In this document: one piece after another, positions 20,975 to 37,638 of the stretch
Numbering within the stretch: position 1 is the first letter of the stretch
Layout: every line of letters begins with the position of its first letter
Origin: Dillenia suffruticosa
Lineage: Eukaryota > Streptophyta > Magnoliopsida > Dilleniales > Dilleniaceae
Length of the DNA: 64,000 nucleotides
NCBI GenBank assembly: GCA_033439265.1
Contig: JAVTVX010000031.1
Coordinates: forward strand, 5,069,501 to 5,133,500
Reading direction: 5' to 3'
Made by a program: the position numbers and the translations under genes
Notes under the pieces: generated by a model
What the model was told of the DNA's origin: nothing
The model's input: the letters and a program-made list of their open reading frames with translations, nothing else
The model's database searches: none

Positions 20975-22879
20975 TGTTAGTTGTGTGCCCTAGAACCCTG
21001 TAAACTAGCATTCATGTAATTACAATTAGTATTAATAAAATTTTAGTTAGATTAAAAGGTTTTATTTCTATTAGAATTGTTACCCTTAAAGTATTTTGGG
21101 AGATGCTTGCTTATGAAGTCGAGAATATGAGTGGCGAATCAATTTTATCCAAATACAGAAAACTGCTTGCACTAATAAAACTTATGACAAGGCATCTCAA
21201 GTCCAAAAATTGTCACGCGTTCTTGCTAAATTCAATAAGAAGTTACTAACACGAATGAACTAGTAAGACTTATCGTAGGAGACATATGGGCACTTATATT
21301 ATGTGTGGATGGAACGTCATGCAAGAATAACAATAGTGTGCTGAGTTATGAGTGCAGTGAACTCAATCATGATAATGCATATAGTACTTTAACCGAAGAC
21401 AATATATGATTTCACATTCGGGTGATGAGGGAGTTGAAAATATCAAGCCCTGTGCTAACAATGCTTGCAAATCGGTAACTTGTGGCTCCAATCTAAGTTA
21501 GCTACATGTAAGAGATATGTGATCTCATGATGTGATTTGTTTTCTCAATTAAATAAGGATAAAATTCTATGACTTACTAGAAAATTCTTGACAAATTAAG
21601 TAATTGATCGAGTCTCCAAGATAGGATTAGAAAAGAATTTCTAACAGAAGTCTTGCCAATCTATCGAGAATACGGCTAAAAGAAAAGTGCATATGCATAG
21701 CCTAGGACAAGTTTGTATCTTGAAACAAAGGTATTCAAATCGATGTTACGCATGATAAAGGGTTTACTTTTCAGTGATACAACTGTTCATTACTAATTAA
21801 AGAAGTAATACTATACAATTGTAGGCATAACTCATAAGACCCGAGGGACCCGAGGGTGTTTTGGTGATAACACCTTAGTAAAGAAAAGGTTCATATATCA
21901 TCATCAAAGGTTTGATAATGGTATCATTGCTATCTAGTGGTCAACTTGGAAGGCCACGCATAGAGCATTATCCATATTCAATTATGAATAAAATTTTACA
22001 AATATGAACATTAAATTTTACAATAATCTTAACTTTTTCTGATATTTAGATTCAAAAGAAATGAAAGGAAATAAGTTTTTTTATTTCCCTAAATAGTTAG
22101 GAAATATTTATCTTGAAAAATTTTCATATTTTAAAATTTGTTTCGAAAGGATAATTTTCTGAAGTAAACACAATCTCAAAATATTTGATTGAGGAAAATT
22201 TTTTCTTGGAAAGTGTTTCTAAGAAATATAATTTTTCTAAATTAAATAAAAGGACATGAAAAAGGTTTGCGCGGGCCCATGGTGGGCCAAGGGCGCCTAC
22301 ACACATGGGGCCAAGTGGCACGGGTGTGCATGACACATGGGTGCACATGCACAATCAGCCGGAGCGTGGCTTGCCATGGGCAGGTGGCACTGATGCAGCC
22401 CGTGCCCCTCCACTTGTCCACCTCCGTGTCTCCTCGTGAGGTCCATAAATAGCATCTTCCTCTCGGCTCCAAACTGATTCCAACTTAATCGAAGCTTGTG
22501 AAGTTTGGTTGGGAGGTTGAGATCTTTGAATTTGAGAAATGACTAAAATATAGAGAAAATAGAATTTTTTTCAAAGTTTTAAGAAAATTCTAAAGAGAGA
22601 GAGAATCTCTGAGAGAAAATTACTTAAAAGCTTAATACTTAGAATAGGGATTAAATCCAAGTTTGGAACTTGGAAATTTTGCTTATAGTGAGCTATCTAG
22701 GTGGAATTCTTAGAACGATTCCACCATGGCTTTTCAATCGAATTGAGAGAAGTCTCGAAGTCCTAGAGAAGTGCTCGTGCGGATGGCATAAAAGGTATGA
22801 TGTTCGAAATCCCCTCATTATATTACGCTGAGTAAGATATTAACTAAATGGGATATACATAATATCGAAATTTATTTCA
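20975..22879 (+). mobile_element. candidate solo LTR (copia-type ends)
   Basis: The left edge TGTTAGTTGTGTGCCC and the right edge ending near TTTATTTCA have LTR-like TG..CA ends. A TATA-type box lies in the right third, followed by a pyrimidine-rich start-like region. No gag or pol is attached. Flanks are AAATA on the left and AAATT on the right, so a 5-bp target duplication with one change is possible but not proven. Because there is only one copy, the assignment rests on promoter architecture and edges. Confidence 0.45.
22444..22452 (+). promoter_or_regulatory. TATA box of the candidate LTR
   Basis: CATAAATAG lies behind a GC-rich block (22262-22440) and ahead of CATCTTCCTCTCGGCTCC, the usual arrangement at LTR transcription starts. 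Confidence 0.5.
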
Positions 22880-23093
22880 AAATTATGTTGTACTTTGGAA
22901 AAATTTTTAAATTTGCTTACCCAAGTAATTCGATGTCCGATTCTTTTTACCCAACTTTTAACTTACTTTATGCAGGTTTTAAGATTAAGTGTATACAAAA
23001 TGAGAATTTGAGCTATGAGCATGTGGTTATTAGAGACACGGTTAAAAAGATAAAAGAGAAGTTTGACAAATATTGAAGTGAGTATAATACTTG

Positions 23094-23184
23094 GTCTCTA
23101 TGGGAATAGTTTAGTGGTACAAACCTTATCTTCTAATCTGGTGATCACAAATTAAAATCTCCTTGTATAATTAAAAAAAAAAAA
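23094..23184 (+). mobile_element. short tRNA-derived SINE, 91 bp, with 16-bp target duplication
   Basis: A 91-bp segment ending in A12 is flanked by exact copies of GTGAGTATAATACTTG (23078-23093 and 23185-23200). Near its start is TAGTTTAGTGGTA, a box A-like element, and near the middle GATCACAAATTAAAATCTC, a decayed box B. Removing it brings the hAT segments SEYNT and LGCVLDP next to each other. No plant SINE family name is claimed. Confidence 0.8.
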
Positions 23185-23378
23185 GTGAGTATAATACTTG
23201 TACTTGGGTGTGTTCTTGACCCCCGCTTGAAATTTCAATATTTGAAGTTTTGTTACTCAAAGGTTGATTTCAATTCAGCTTTAGGGAAGGTTGAATTTGT
23301 GAGAAAAAGTTTATACAAACTCTTTCAACATTATGTGAACAACTCTAAATCAAGCATTTCTCAATCTCAATGTGATTT

Positions 23379-23391
23379 TTTTTTTGTACAA
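23379..23391 (-). mobile_element. micro-insertion: poly-T plus GTACAA with 16-bp target duplication
   Basis: AATCTCAATGTGATTT occurs at 23363-23378 and again at 23392-23407, enclosing only TTTTTTTGTACAA. This looks like the polyA end of an extremely 5'-truncated SINE or LINE copy on the minus strand. Confidence 0.55.
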
Positions 23392-23655
23392 AATCTCAAT
23401 GTGATTTGCAAATGACAAGTAGAGGAATCAAAAACATAACATCAAAACTTTTTAGTGTAAGTCATACTTCTTTACTTTTTTTAATTATTAGTTTTATTCT
23501 TTAATGCTCTATTTATTTATTAATGATATATTATTATTTGTAAAAATTTTAAATATTTGAATGTGAACTTACTACTAATAAAAGGAAGTCTGGATTAGAT
23601 TTATATTTAAAAGAGTCAAAAAATAAATTATGATCACTTTAAATAATTGCAAGTT

Positions 23656-23843
23656 TTTTTTTTTTTTTTTTTTTTTATCGATCGGTATCCGAATTTTATC
23701 TTAGTAATCATGTCTAAGTATTGTGGGGCCATTTAGGGGTTAGTTATTCCAAATTCTTTTTCTTCATTCTTAGAACTCAAACTTAAAATCTTTGGTTAAG
23801 GAGGTAGAGTGTCCAATTACTTGATTCAAAAGAATCCGTAAAG
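23656..23843 (-). mobile_element. second SINE, 188 bp, minus strand, with 11-bp target duplication
   Basis: AATTGCAAGTT flanks the insert on both sides (23645-23655 and 23844-23854). On the minus strand the insert ends in a long A tract (about 22 bases). It begins with TAATTGGACACTCTACC (weak box A), followed by AGTTTGAGTTCTAAG, a box B-like GGTTCGAGTCC variant. The hAT dimerisation domain continues on the right side. Confidence 0.75.
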
Positions 23844-24060
23844 AATTGCAAGTTATCCCCCTTTTTAAGAACAATGCAAAGTGATTTCCATATCTTATTG
23901 TTTTGGTACGTGGTGGATTGAGTATTTATAGTTACTTCGGAAGCTGCATTTAGTATTGGGGTTACATTCTCACCAAGTACAAAAGTTGTATGGTTTCAGA
24001 TCATATCCAAACTCTTACAGCACGTACAAGGAATTGGTTGCATGATTTTGATCCAACTCC

Positions 24061-25371
24061 TACCATTATAATGTTATTAATTATTGAGTTATTAAGTTGT
24101 TTTATATTGAGTTTATTATTATTTTTTTTAAAAAAATTTAAGTATATTGCTTACTTGTCATCTTGTTACTAATTGCTTTATTTTGTCATATGAAGACAGA
24201 GCAACTCAAACAAAGGTTCCAATAAACTTAAAATTGACGGTTGAAAAAATAGAGCATGTGTATTATGTTTATGTGTTTTTGGAAATATTAATATAGAAGT
24301 TTAGAATTGTATTGTAACTTGTGATTCATTTGTACTATATTACAAGACGTACGGTGTTGATACTTATTCTACATTTTTCCCTTTTATGATGACAATTCGT
24401 GTAAATGCCATAAATTATGTCAATTAGGTTAAAAGAAAAAGTCATGGGCTAAAGGAAAGAAAAAAAAAAAAAAAAAAGACTTTTTTTTAGACCCATAAAG
24501 AACTAAACACTTAGACTCTTAAGGGACTCCCATCTAATCCTGATTTTTTAAGGGGGTAAAGCGAACCCTTCATTTCAGAGAATCAAGGGAAAGAACCCTC
24601 TTTACCCCCCTTAAGAGTCGGTGATAGCCAGAACACGAGTCCTTTATTGACGGTTCTAAAGAGGAGGGCGTGACTTCTTTTTCATTTTTTTTTTTATTTT
24701 TTTAACAAGAAAACGCAATCTCAGGGAGGGAAGACTATCGCTTTAATTGTCCCTGAGGGACGAGGAGGGTGTCACTTCAACTCTACTTGAATGGGTATAA
24801 ATGAATACTCTCATTATATATATATATATAATAATAATAATAATAACTTTTCAACTAGTTATTTCTCTAGTTGGGCAAAAGCCAAACCAAGCCCCTTACT
24901 TCGATTAACTTGCTATCAAAATCTGCAAAATATTCCTACAAATTGTCTCCGGAGCTCTGATTAGGGAAAACTATAAAATTTAACCCTGTCATGTGTCATG
25001 TGCAACCCAGAAGAACTTGGGACATAAGACCAATTTTGCAATTTTCCCTTTTTATCGGGTGTTTAACCATGCAGACAAGAACCCCAAGACCATTTGCAAT
25101 TGCAAGGCGAGGGGTTTAGGAACTCAATTAATTAATGAAAAAAATTCAAGTTCTGATTGACCTAGCTCGTAACATTATCAAGTCCCTCAATCATTCCGCT
25201 TGACATTTCATTCTTTACTATATTTCTATATGGAATATTTTATGATTCCATTCCCAAGTTCTACTTCTATGCATAAAAAGGATCTATACAATTTCAAATA
25301 TTAATTCAAAATACACATACTTCCATTTTAAATATCATGATAACATCAAAATGGAACAAATGAAATAAATC
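24061..25371. other. AT-rich region with no gene; hairpin and AT microsatellite
   Basis: No coding similarity was recognised. Contains an A18 tract (24459-24477), an inverted repeat of about 20 bp per arm (24549-24568 with 24594-24615), and (TA)n/(TAA)n at 24815-24846. Confidence 0.5.
24549..24615. repeat. inverted repeat (hairpin)
   Basis: Left arm TTAAGGGGGTAAAGCGAACCC pairs with right arm GAACCCTCTTTACCCCCCTTA around a loop of about 25 bases. A neighbouring pair, ACTCTTAAGGG (24515) and CCCTTAAGAGT (24609), gives a second, overlapping stem. Confidence 0.6.
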
Positions 25372-25818
25372 CATAGCTATCGAACTTGACCCGCTTCAAA
25401 ATTATGATTCAACTGATTCAATTATTGAGTCAATAGTTCAATCGTTAATTTTTTATTATATTTTTAATATATAAAAAATATATAATCACATTTTTAAAAA
25501 TAAAATATCAATTTAAAAATTCATAAAGGATAATATAATTATGTAAAATAAAATAAAACTCCACAAATTCACATTTTTTTATTGTCCCAAAAATTAAAAT
25601 AACAAATAAGATAAGTACCACTTTTTAGATTTTTCTTTTTCTATGTACAAAATTTCCAAAATTTCATTATTACTCTCGACATTAAGTTTATATTACAAAA
25701 TAAAAGTAAAAATTGACTTTTAATTGACATATAAAACCCGCCCGGTCCTCCTAAAAATTATTAGTGCAGATCGCCAAAAACCATAGTTCAACAAGTAGTC
25801 ATGGGCCGAGTAGCATTT

Positions 25819-26102
25819 TGTAATGACTATTAACCATTATGGTTAATAGTTAATCATGATTAGAAAAAGAGTTAATAGTAGTTAGGTGTAATGGTTAAAT
25901 AGTTAGTGAAATTAATTGAAAATATTAGTATAAATAGTATTCCAATACATGTAATGAAATAATAATAAAATTATAAAAAATTCTCTATTTCTCTCTTGTA
26001 TTCCCTTTCTTTCTCTCACTCTCTATCTCTCTTTCTCTTTCTTATCTTCATAGTCTCTCTCTTTCTCTCATATTCTTTATTTACCTTACTTGGGTTGTGA
26101 CA
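25819..26102 (+). repeat. left LTR of the TRIM
   Basis: Begins TGTAATGACTATTAACC and ends GGGTTGTGACA. It contains an inverted motif TATTAACCATTATGGTTAATA and ends with a CT-rich tract. Matches the right LTR along its length. Confidence 0.88.
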
Positions 26103-26105
26103 AAT

Positions 26106-26117
26106 TGATATCAGAGC
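26106..26117 (+). promoter_or_regulatory. primer-binding site (initiator tRNA-Met) of the TRIM
   Basis: TGATATCAGAGC, one base away from the standard plant TGGTATCAGAGC, three bases after the left LTR. Confidence 0.85.
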
Positions 26118-26776
26118 ATATCTTCCTTGGTATAATCATAATCATGACGGAAGATGATTGAAATAAAAGGATAAATACTCTCGCGGCAAGGATTAACAAT
26201 AAATTGGACATTTTATTGAAAATATTTGGTATTCAATGAGGATATCAAAATTTTGATGGAAAATGAGCAAGAAGATGAAAAAAAAAATTAGAAAATAACA
26301 AAACAAATCAAATGGTAAAAGAAGTAATGCCAAAATCCATCGAAAGGCAAGATATTAAATCACTTTCTAACCCCTTATTTTATCTACTCAGTGAAAAAAT
26401 ATTGATAGTAGAAGAATTTTAAATGTCCAAGAAAGAATAGTCTTGCATGATCAAGAAAGAATGATCTTCGATGTCTAAGAAAAAAGTGTCTTGCATGTTC
26501 AAAAAAAAAGTTATTGATAATAAATTTTTACCAATTTCTCAAAAAATTGAATTTTCGGCACCAAAAAGAAACTCAAGAAAAGCCTCTCCCAAGTTTCTCA
26601 ATTTCTATTTTTTTTTTCCATTATTTTTCTTGCAATTCAAATCACATTTATTATTCGTCTCCATCACCTTATTTTTCAATACAAATTCAAGATTTGGTTC
26701 AAGATTCATGGAGTCAAATATCAATTTTTGATCTTCCATCCTTGAGAACAAGGATATTCTCAAAGTAAGAAAGTAT

Positions 26777-27086
26777 TGTAACAACTATTAACCATTATGG
26801 TTAATAGTTAATCATGATTAGTAAAAAAGTTAGTAGTTAATTGTTAAGTTATTAGTAGTTAAGTGTAGTGGTTTAGTAGTTAGTGAAATTAATTAGAAAT
26901 ATTAGTATAAATAGTATTCCAATACATGTAATGAGATGGTAATGAAGTTATGAATTCTTTTTTTCTCTCTTGTATTCTCTTTCTTTCTCTCTCTTTGTAT
27001 CTCTCTCTCTTTCTTTTTTTTTTTTTTTGGTAACGGCTCTCTCTCTTTCTTTCATATTCTTTCTTTACCATACTTGGGTTGTGACA
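26777..27086 (+). repeat. right LTR of the TRIM
   Basis: Same sequence as the left LTR with small insertions, including an extra GTTAATTGTTAAGTTATTA-type segment and a longer poly-T tract. A purine-rich AAAGTAAGAAAG lies just ahead of it. Confidence 0.88.
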
Positions 27087-27168
27087 CATTTGTGACTCTA
27101 AGGATGAACTAGTCGCAAATTAACCGGTCCGAATGATGGATTGATCCAGGTCCAATAACTATAATTAA

Positions 27169-27919
27169 ATGTAGAAATCACTATCGGTTTTTGGCCAATA
27201 AATCAAGATCCAGAAAAAGCAGAAATTCTCCCCATTTCGTCCCTTTTTCTAAGGGGCACGCGATATATCGACTGGCTCGACTAGAATGGAACGGAACGGA
27301 ACGGAACGAAATTCACAACTTTAGAATGAATTATACAAACAACAAGACATACTCAACCCTATCTATAAAACAAAAGCCCACAAAAATACACAAGAAAAGT
27401 GTGAACAGAATTGAACCCTAATAAAATTCAATCGAGCAAAACAAAATCGCATTTATCCAATTATTACAAATAATTTGCTAGTGAGGAAAAATTCATCATT
27501 CTATGCAATCAAATGCAGTGACATGGCGAAATAAATTATTTCTATTCCAGGGAAAAAAAAATATAGGAGACCCAGCACTATTTTATTATATTTATACCCT
27601 CTCAACAAAAATAATGAAAATTCGGGGATAAAATTAATCAAGAGGATCAATCTGAAACTTAAGTCAGCCTAGTCGAAACCTAGAAGTGTGTACAACTTCC
27701 CCAATGGATAGTTAGTGGGTAAACAAGAAAACTTCTTGTGACTGGTTATATGTAATTGAATCAGACCATGAGTAACCATTCTGCAAAATAGTTCTTACCA
27801 ACTCATGTCCAAACCGCAGTTTTATTCCTATAACCTATGAAAAGAATGTGCCTAAAAATGTAGAGAAATGTAAACCTCACCTTTAATGAGAAAGAATGGT
27901 AGCTTGTTTTCCAAATACC
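27169..27919. other. intergenic; no gene, downstream flank of the JMJ gene
   Basis: Contains a short GGAAC/GAACG repeat (27287-27308) and, on the minus strand, an AATAAA (complement of 27821-27826) about 95 bp past the JMJ stop codon that could serve as its poly(A) signal. The small ORF around 27191-27421 has no recognisable domain. Confidence 0.5.
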
Positions 27920-34048
<6,129 letters not shown>

Positions 34049-35542
34049 CTGTAGTATGAAAGTGAAATAATATTACCTTCATGGAAGTTGCAAAAATTTT
34101 TTCATTACAAAATGCACATTAATAATGCAACAAACTTTCTCAGATGTTTCATAATCAGGGCTATCATGGGAGCTTATATTCAATAATTAATTGTTAATCC
34201 AATTCCTAAGCTTCAAAAGCTGCTTAACCTTTTGTTCCACACTGTGGAAAGGCTTAGGGTCTAATTATAATGAATCTGTAGGGGCTTCTTCCATGACATG
34301 ACTAACCATAACTAAATTTTCTTATATAGCCCCATTAAGGGTTACAAAGGAATACTGCTAAGAAAAACATTTCAAACAATCAATTGTAAGGAAAAGCTTT
34401 ACACTATGGTAGAAGACAGAAAGTGCAAAATCGACCAATTACATTGATTAAGCATGCATACGAGAAGCATAAAACAAAAGATTAACTATGTACTATGTTC
34501 AATCGATCTGGACCAAAGTACGAAAGTCTCAGAATGATCATTTACGGGCCAGATTTCCTTTTCACCCCTATCCTGCGTGAAAGCCTAACTGGCTCTGGAA
34601 ATTAACATGAACATTTATTTTAAAAAAATAAAAGAAAACCCCTAAGTTATTACTTGAATCAAATATACTTAAAAAAGAACAAGGATTTACAGGACAATGG
34701 CCAAGTCTCCTGATTCTCTCAGCACAAGGATTATATCTTCTTCCCTAAATTTCTTTCTGACAAGCCATATTATCTAAATAACGATCGCTATGCACCGCCG
34801 AAGATTTAGCACAAGGCTACATCCAAGACTTGTTTCTAGCTAGAACTACACCAAAGAATTAACTTGGCTGACATTGTCACTACTGCCATAGTCCTCCAAA
34901 AGGGGGAACAGTAAAAGATTTAAAGCCAAACAAGCACCCGTTGGATGGTGGCTGAAACCCTGAAGGCTTCAATATAAAGACTATCATGATTCTCCAAATA
35001 ACTAGTTAAATCGAACTTTTGGTAAAAGAACCCAAATTTATTTGAGCAATCAAAAAAAATAAAAGGAGTCAATATTCAAACATTTTATATAAAAGAATTT
35101 AAAAAGTTCAATAACCTGATAGCAATTCATAATCTCTGAAAAAATATTACTCCTGATGATGATCCTTCCCCAACCTTAGGGAACCCAATTTCGAAACCAA
35201 AAAACAACCCACAAATAATCTACCACTCCTCTCTTCATCAATAAATAACGCAATCAAAACCTAAATCAATAAATAAAATATGAATAAATAGATACCAAAA
35301 AGAAATCAACCCCGTTCCTAAATTTATCAAAATCGCCCAAATTTTAATTCCAAGTCAAACCCATCACATTATCCTCCATAAACATCTTTCTACCATTAAA
35401 AGCAAGAAAAAATTGATTCCACAAATTTACCAAAAACAAAAACCAAAATCAAAACAAGTACAGGCAAAAATGAAAAACCCAATACAGATAATTGTTAAAA
35501 AAAAACAAAAAAAAAGTATCAATAAAGAAATTAAAGAAATAC

Positions 35543-35640
35543 CTGAAGAAGAAGAAGAAGAAGAAGAAGAAGAAGAAGAAGAAGAAGGGGTCAAGCAATC
35601 AACGTTGAAGAAGGGTTGCACTTTGTGTGTTTCAAAGTAA
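35543..35640 (-). other. probable 5'UTR exon of the JMJ gene, with (TTC)n repeat
   Basis: On the minus strand a pyrimidine-rich stretch with about 16 TTC triplets ends in CTTCAG followed by GTATTT, a plausible splice donor at 35542. CT-rich leaders with an intron are common in plant genes. The glutamate-rich plus-strand ORF here is the reverse of the repeat and is not a gene. Assignment to the JMJ transcript is inferred from position. Confidence 0.5.
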
Positions 35641-36754
35641 CTGCATTTGAACCTTTACGTTCTTATTATAATTATTATTATTATTAATATTATCATTACT
35701 TCAAGATTTTCTTAATTGGGTTTGTGTGAAATTAATAAATGCAGTTGGAATTAGAAATTAATAAAAAAATTAGGAAAACTATCGGCAGAGCAGATGTGGG
35801 GTAGGATTCGGACTTATCAAACGAGGAAGTTGGATCCCGAGTAGAGAGATAGAGAGAGGGGGGTTATTAATAAAATGGAAAGAAAGAGTCAAGCACGCGC
35901 AGGCGCACGCTCACGCGCACGCACACGCACACGCACACGGTATTCTGGAGTAACCGAAACGGGGGAATCCAACTAACCACAACCGGGACAATTCCGACCC
36001 CTCTTTGCTTCCCAAGTCTGACTACACCTCACCCTTTCCTTGGTTGTCACGTTTCTTATCATATGTGGCCTTTTTTCCTCGTTCACCGCCATTCCATTTT
36101 TTTCTTTGATTTTATTTTCTCCGGTTTAGAGGTTTTAAATGTAATTTAAGAAAATATGACTAATTTAAGTAAAATCCTAATTATAGTATCAAAATCGTGA
36201 ATAATCTTTATTCTTTAGTAACTAGACATTAATATCCCTTTAAATAAACTTACAGATTTAAATATTATGTATGAAAAAATGAAAAAGTTTTATTCTTAAA
36301 ATTTTAATTCGATTTGAATTAAATTTAATTAAAATCAAAATAATTATTTATTAAAAAAATTGTGTCAAGCTAAACAATAAGAAATTCTTGATTAAAAATA
36401 GTTTAGTCGAATTTAAAATAATTAATAAATATCGATAATTTATAAAAAAAAATATAATGTTTTAATAAAATTGTGAGAACTTTTTTATTAAAAATAATTT
36501 GATGTGATGGTCAAATACAAAATCTATGATGCCAGAAAGTCACCTTGTTTTCTTTTATGACCCCTAGGGTTAAAAATTGAGTTGTAATTGTTTTTTTTTT
36601 TTTTTTAATTCAGTAGTGTACCAACATGCTTTGTAAAGATTTTTTATTAATTAATCAAGCAAATTTTTAATAATTTAAATTTATAAAAAAAAATCAAAAT
36701 ACCAAAATATATCTCAATTATGAAATTATGAGATGTGATATATACATAAAATAC
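35641..36754. other. intergenic and JMJ promoter region; no gene
   Basis: Holds a (GA)-rich patch (35844-35862), a CACGCG/CACACG alternating purine-pyrimidine microsatellite (35895-35939) and then AT-rich DNA with no coding signature. Confidence 0.55.
35895..35939. repeat. GCGCAC/CACGCA microsatellite upstream of JMJ
   Basis: About 45 bp of alternating C/G with A (GCGCACGC, CACACGCACACG), a sequence type prone to Z-DNA and rich in CG and CHG methylation sites. Confidence 0.7.
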
Positions 36755-37264
36755 CTAAAGAATGAAATTTAAAATATACATAAGGAAAAAAAAAATGTAT
36801 AAAGAGTGGACTATTTGAAAAATTGGGCATCCACATCGGTATTTTAGTTGGACGACTTGATCTCCTGATTTTAGACTATCATTATCCAACGTCACCAGTA
36901 CAATTACATAATTTTCTACCCATTCTTTAGTCTCCACATTCACATTGACAAATATGGTTTGATCATCTCTCGTATTTTTTAGCTCTTGCTTAAGGACACA
37001 TAAAACAAAGATTCGTTGGATACTGGTTAGAAGTTTTGAACTTTTGTGCTTGGCGGGACCCCTGGTTTTCAAACTGGATTCCATGCATCTATCCAGTTCA
37101 AGAGGAGGTGTTAGCTGTTGGTAAAAATTTGGGTAATGTTTTTCTCTGCAAAAAGTAATGAAATCTCTTGATGAAATCATGCTTATATAGGTAGCTTTTG
37201 CTGATATAAGCACCAAAGCAGTGGAAGTTTTGGAATCAAGTTTGTCAGTATCACCATGTTTCAA
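36755..37264 (-). CDS. hypothetical protein or gene fragment, 169 codons
   Basis: An open frame on the same strand as its neighbours encodes a protein whose first 145 or so residues are ordinary in composition (KLDSKTSTALVLISAKATY, CREKHYPNFYQQLTPPLEL, IFVNVNVETKEWVENYVIV). The end turns into a run of Phe/Ile/Leu/Tyr, as expected when a splice donor is read through. I do not recognise the family. It could be an exon of a small gene or a displaced exon; the last 25 codons are probably intron. It ends about 370 bp from the stop of the CASP-like gene. Confidence 0.35.
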   Translation of the reverse strand: MKHGDTDKLDSKTSTALVLISAKATYISMISSRDFITFCREKHYPNFYQQLTPPLELDRCMESSLKTRGPAKHKSSKLLTSIQRIFVLCVLKQELKNTRDDQTIFVNVNVETKEWVENYVIVLVTLDNDSLKSGDQVVQLKYRCGCPIFQIVHSLYIFFFLMYILNFIL

Positions 37265-37638
37265 ATAACACTCGTTAAAGATGAAAAGTATTATAATGGT
37301 ATGAAACCCTAAACCCTATTGTTTTGGCAAATTATTATAATATTTTGGATTTATATAAAACACCCATTGTTACGGATATAGAAATAAATAGAATCAAATA
37401 TTTTTTAAAATCAAATCAATTATTCATTTATTTTAATATATAATATTTTTTAATAGTTGATTTGATTTCGATACGTAATATTTTCTAGTGTATATAAAAC
37501 ATGTGGGATAGGATTTTCACACAATTTATTGACTTTGACATGACTTTCAATACAACATGAAAAACCCACTTACCAGGAAAATCAAAAGTACCCACAAAAA
37601 TGAACACACAACACCAAAATACATCAAAGTTCATTCAG

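Larger units (their letters stand above)
22880..24060 (+). pseudogene. hAT transposase relic (zinc finger BED/RICESLEEPER-type), broken by SINE insertions
   Basis: Pieces in order are KIFKFAYP, YPTFNLLYAGF, VIRDTVKKIKEKFDKY, SEYNT, then LGCVLDPRLKFQYLKFCYSK and VEFVRKSLYKLFQHY, which follow the middle of plant hAT transposases. After an AT-rich gap the C-terminal dimerisation domain appears as KSGLDLYLK and, past a second insertion, SEAAFSIGV with VVWFQIISKLLQHVQ or MVSDHIQTL in the shifted frame. Three polyA-type insertions with long target duplications split it. The N-terminal BED finger and terminal repeats were not found. Such proteins move DNA by cut and paste; this copy is dead. Confidence 0.8.
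25819..27086 (+). mobile_element. complete TRIM (miniature LTR retrotransposon), 1.27 kb
   Basis: Two LTRs (25819-26102 and 26777-27086), both TGTAA..TTGTGACA, flank a 674-bp interior. The whole is bounded by the exact 5-bp target duplication CATTT (25814-25818 and 27087-27091). A primer-binding site complementary to initiator tRNA-Met, TGATATCAGAGC (one mismatch to TGGTATCAGAGC), begins three bases after the first LTR at 26106. The interior has only remnants of a short gag-like start and no pol. Size and structure fit the TRIM class, whose members rely on enzymes from other elements. The LTRs differ by small indels, so it is not very recent. Confidence 0.88.
25371..27168. mobile_element. candidate inverted-repeat DNA element, interrupted by a TRIM
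   Basis: The left edge ATAGCTATCGAACTTGACCC and the complement of the right edge (27148-27168), ATAGTTATTGGACCTGGATC, match at about 14 of 21 positions, most differences being transitions. Interior motifs (GGTTCAA/CCGGTCC-type) resemble the repeat at the end of the window. No target duplication was found, so this is tentative. Confidence 0.35.

Noticed and set aside
20975..22879. An autonomous element behind the candidate LTR
   Set aside because: No primer site or gag/pol follows; the sequence to the right is a hAT relic.
35413..35640. Glu-rich 75-codon ORF
   Set aside because: Plus-strand reading of a (GAA)n microsatellite that lies in the antisense JMJ leader.
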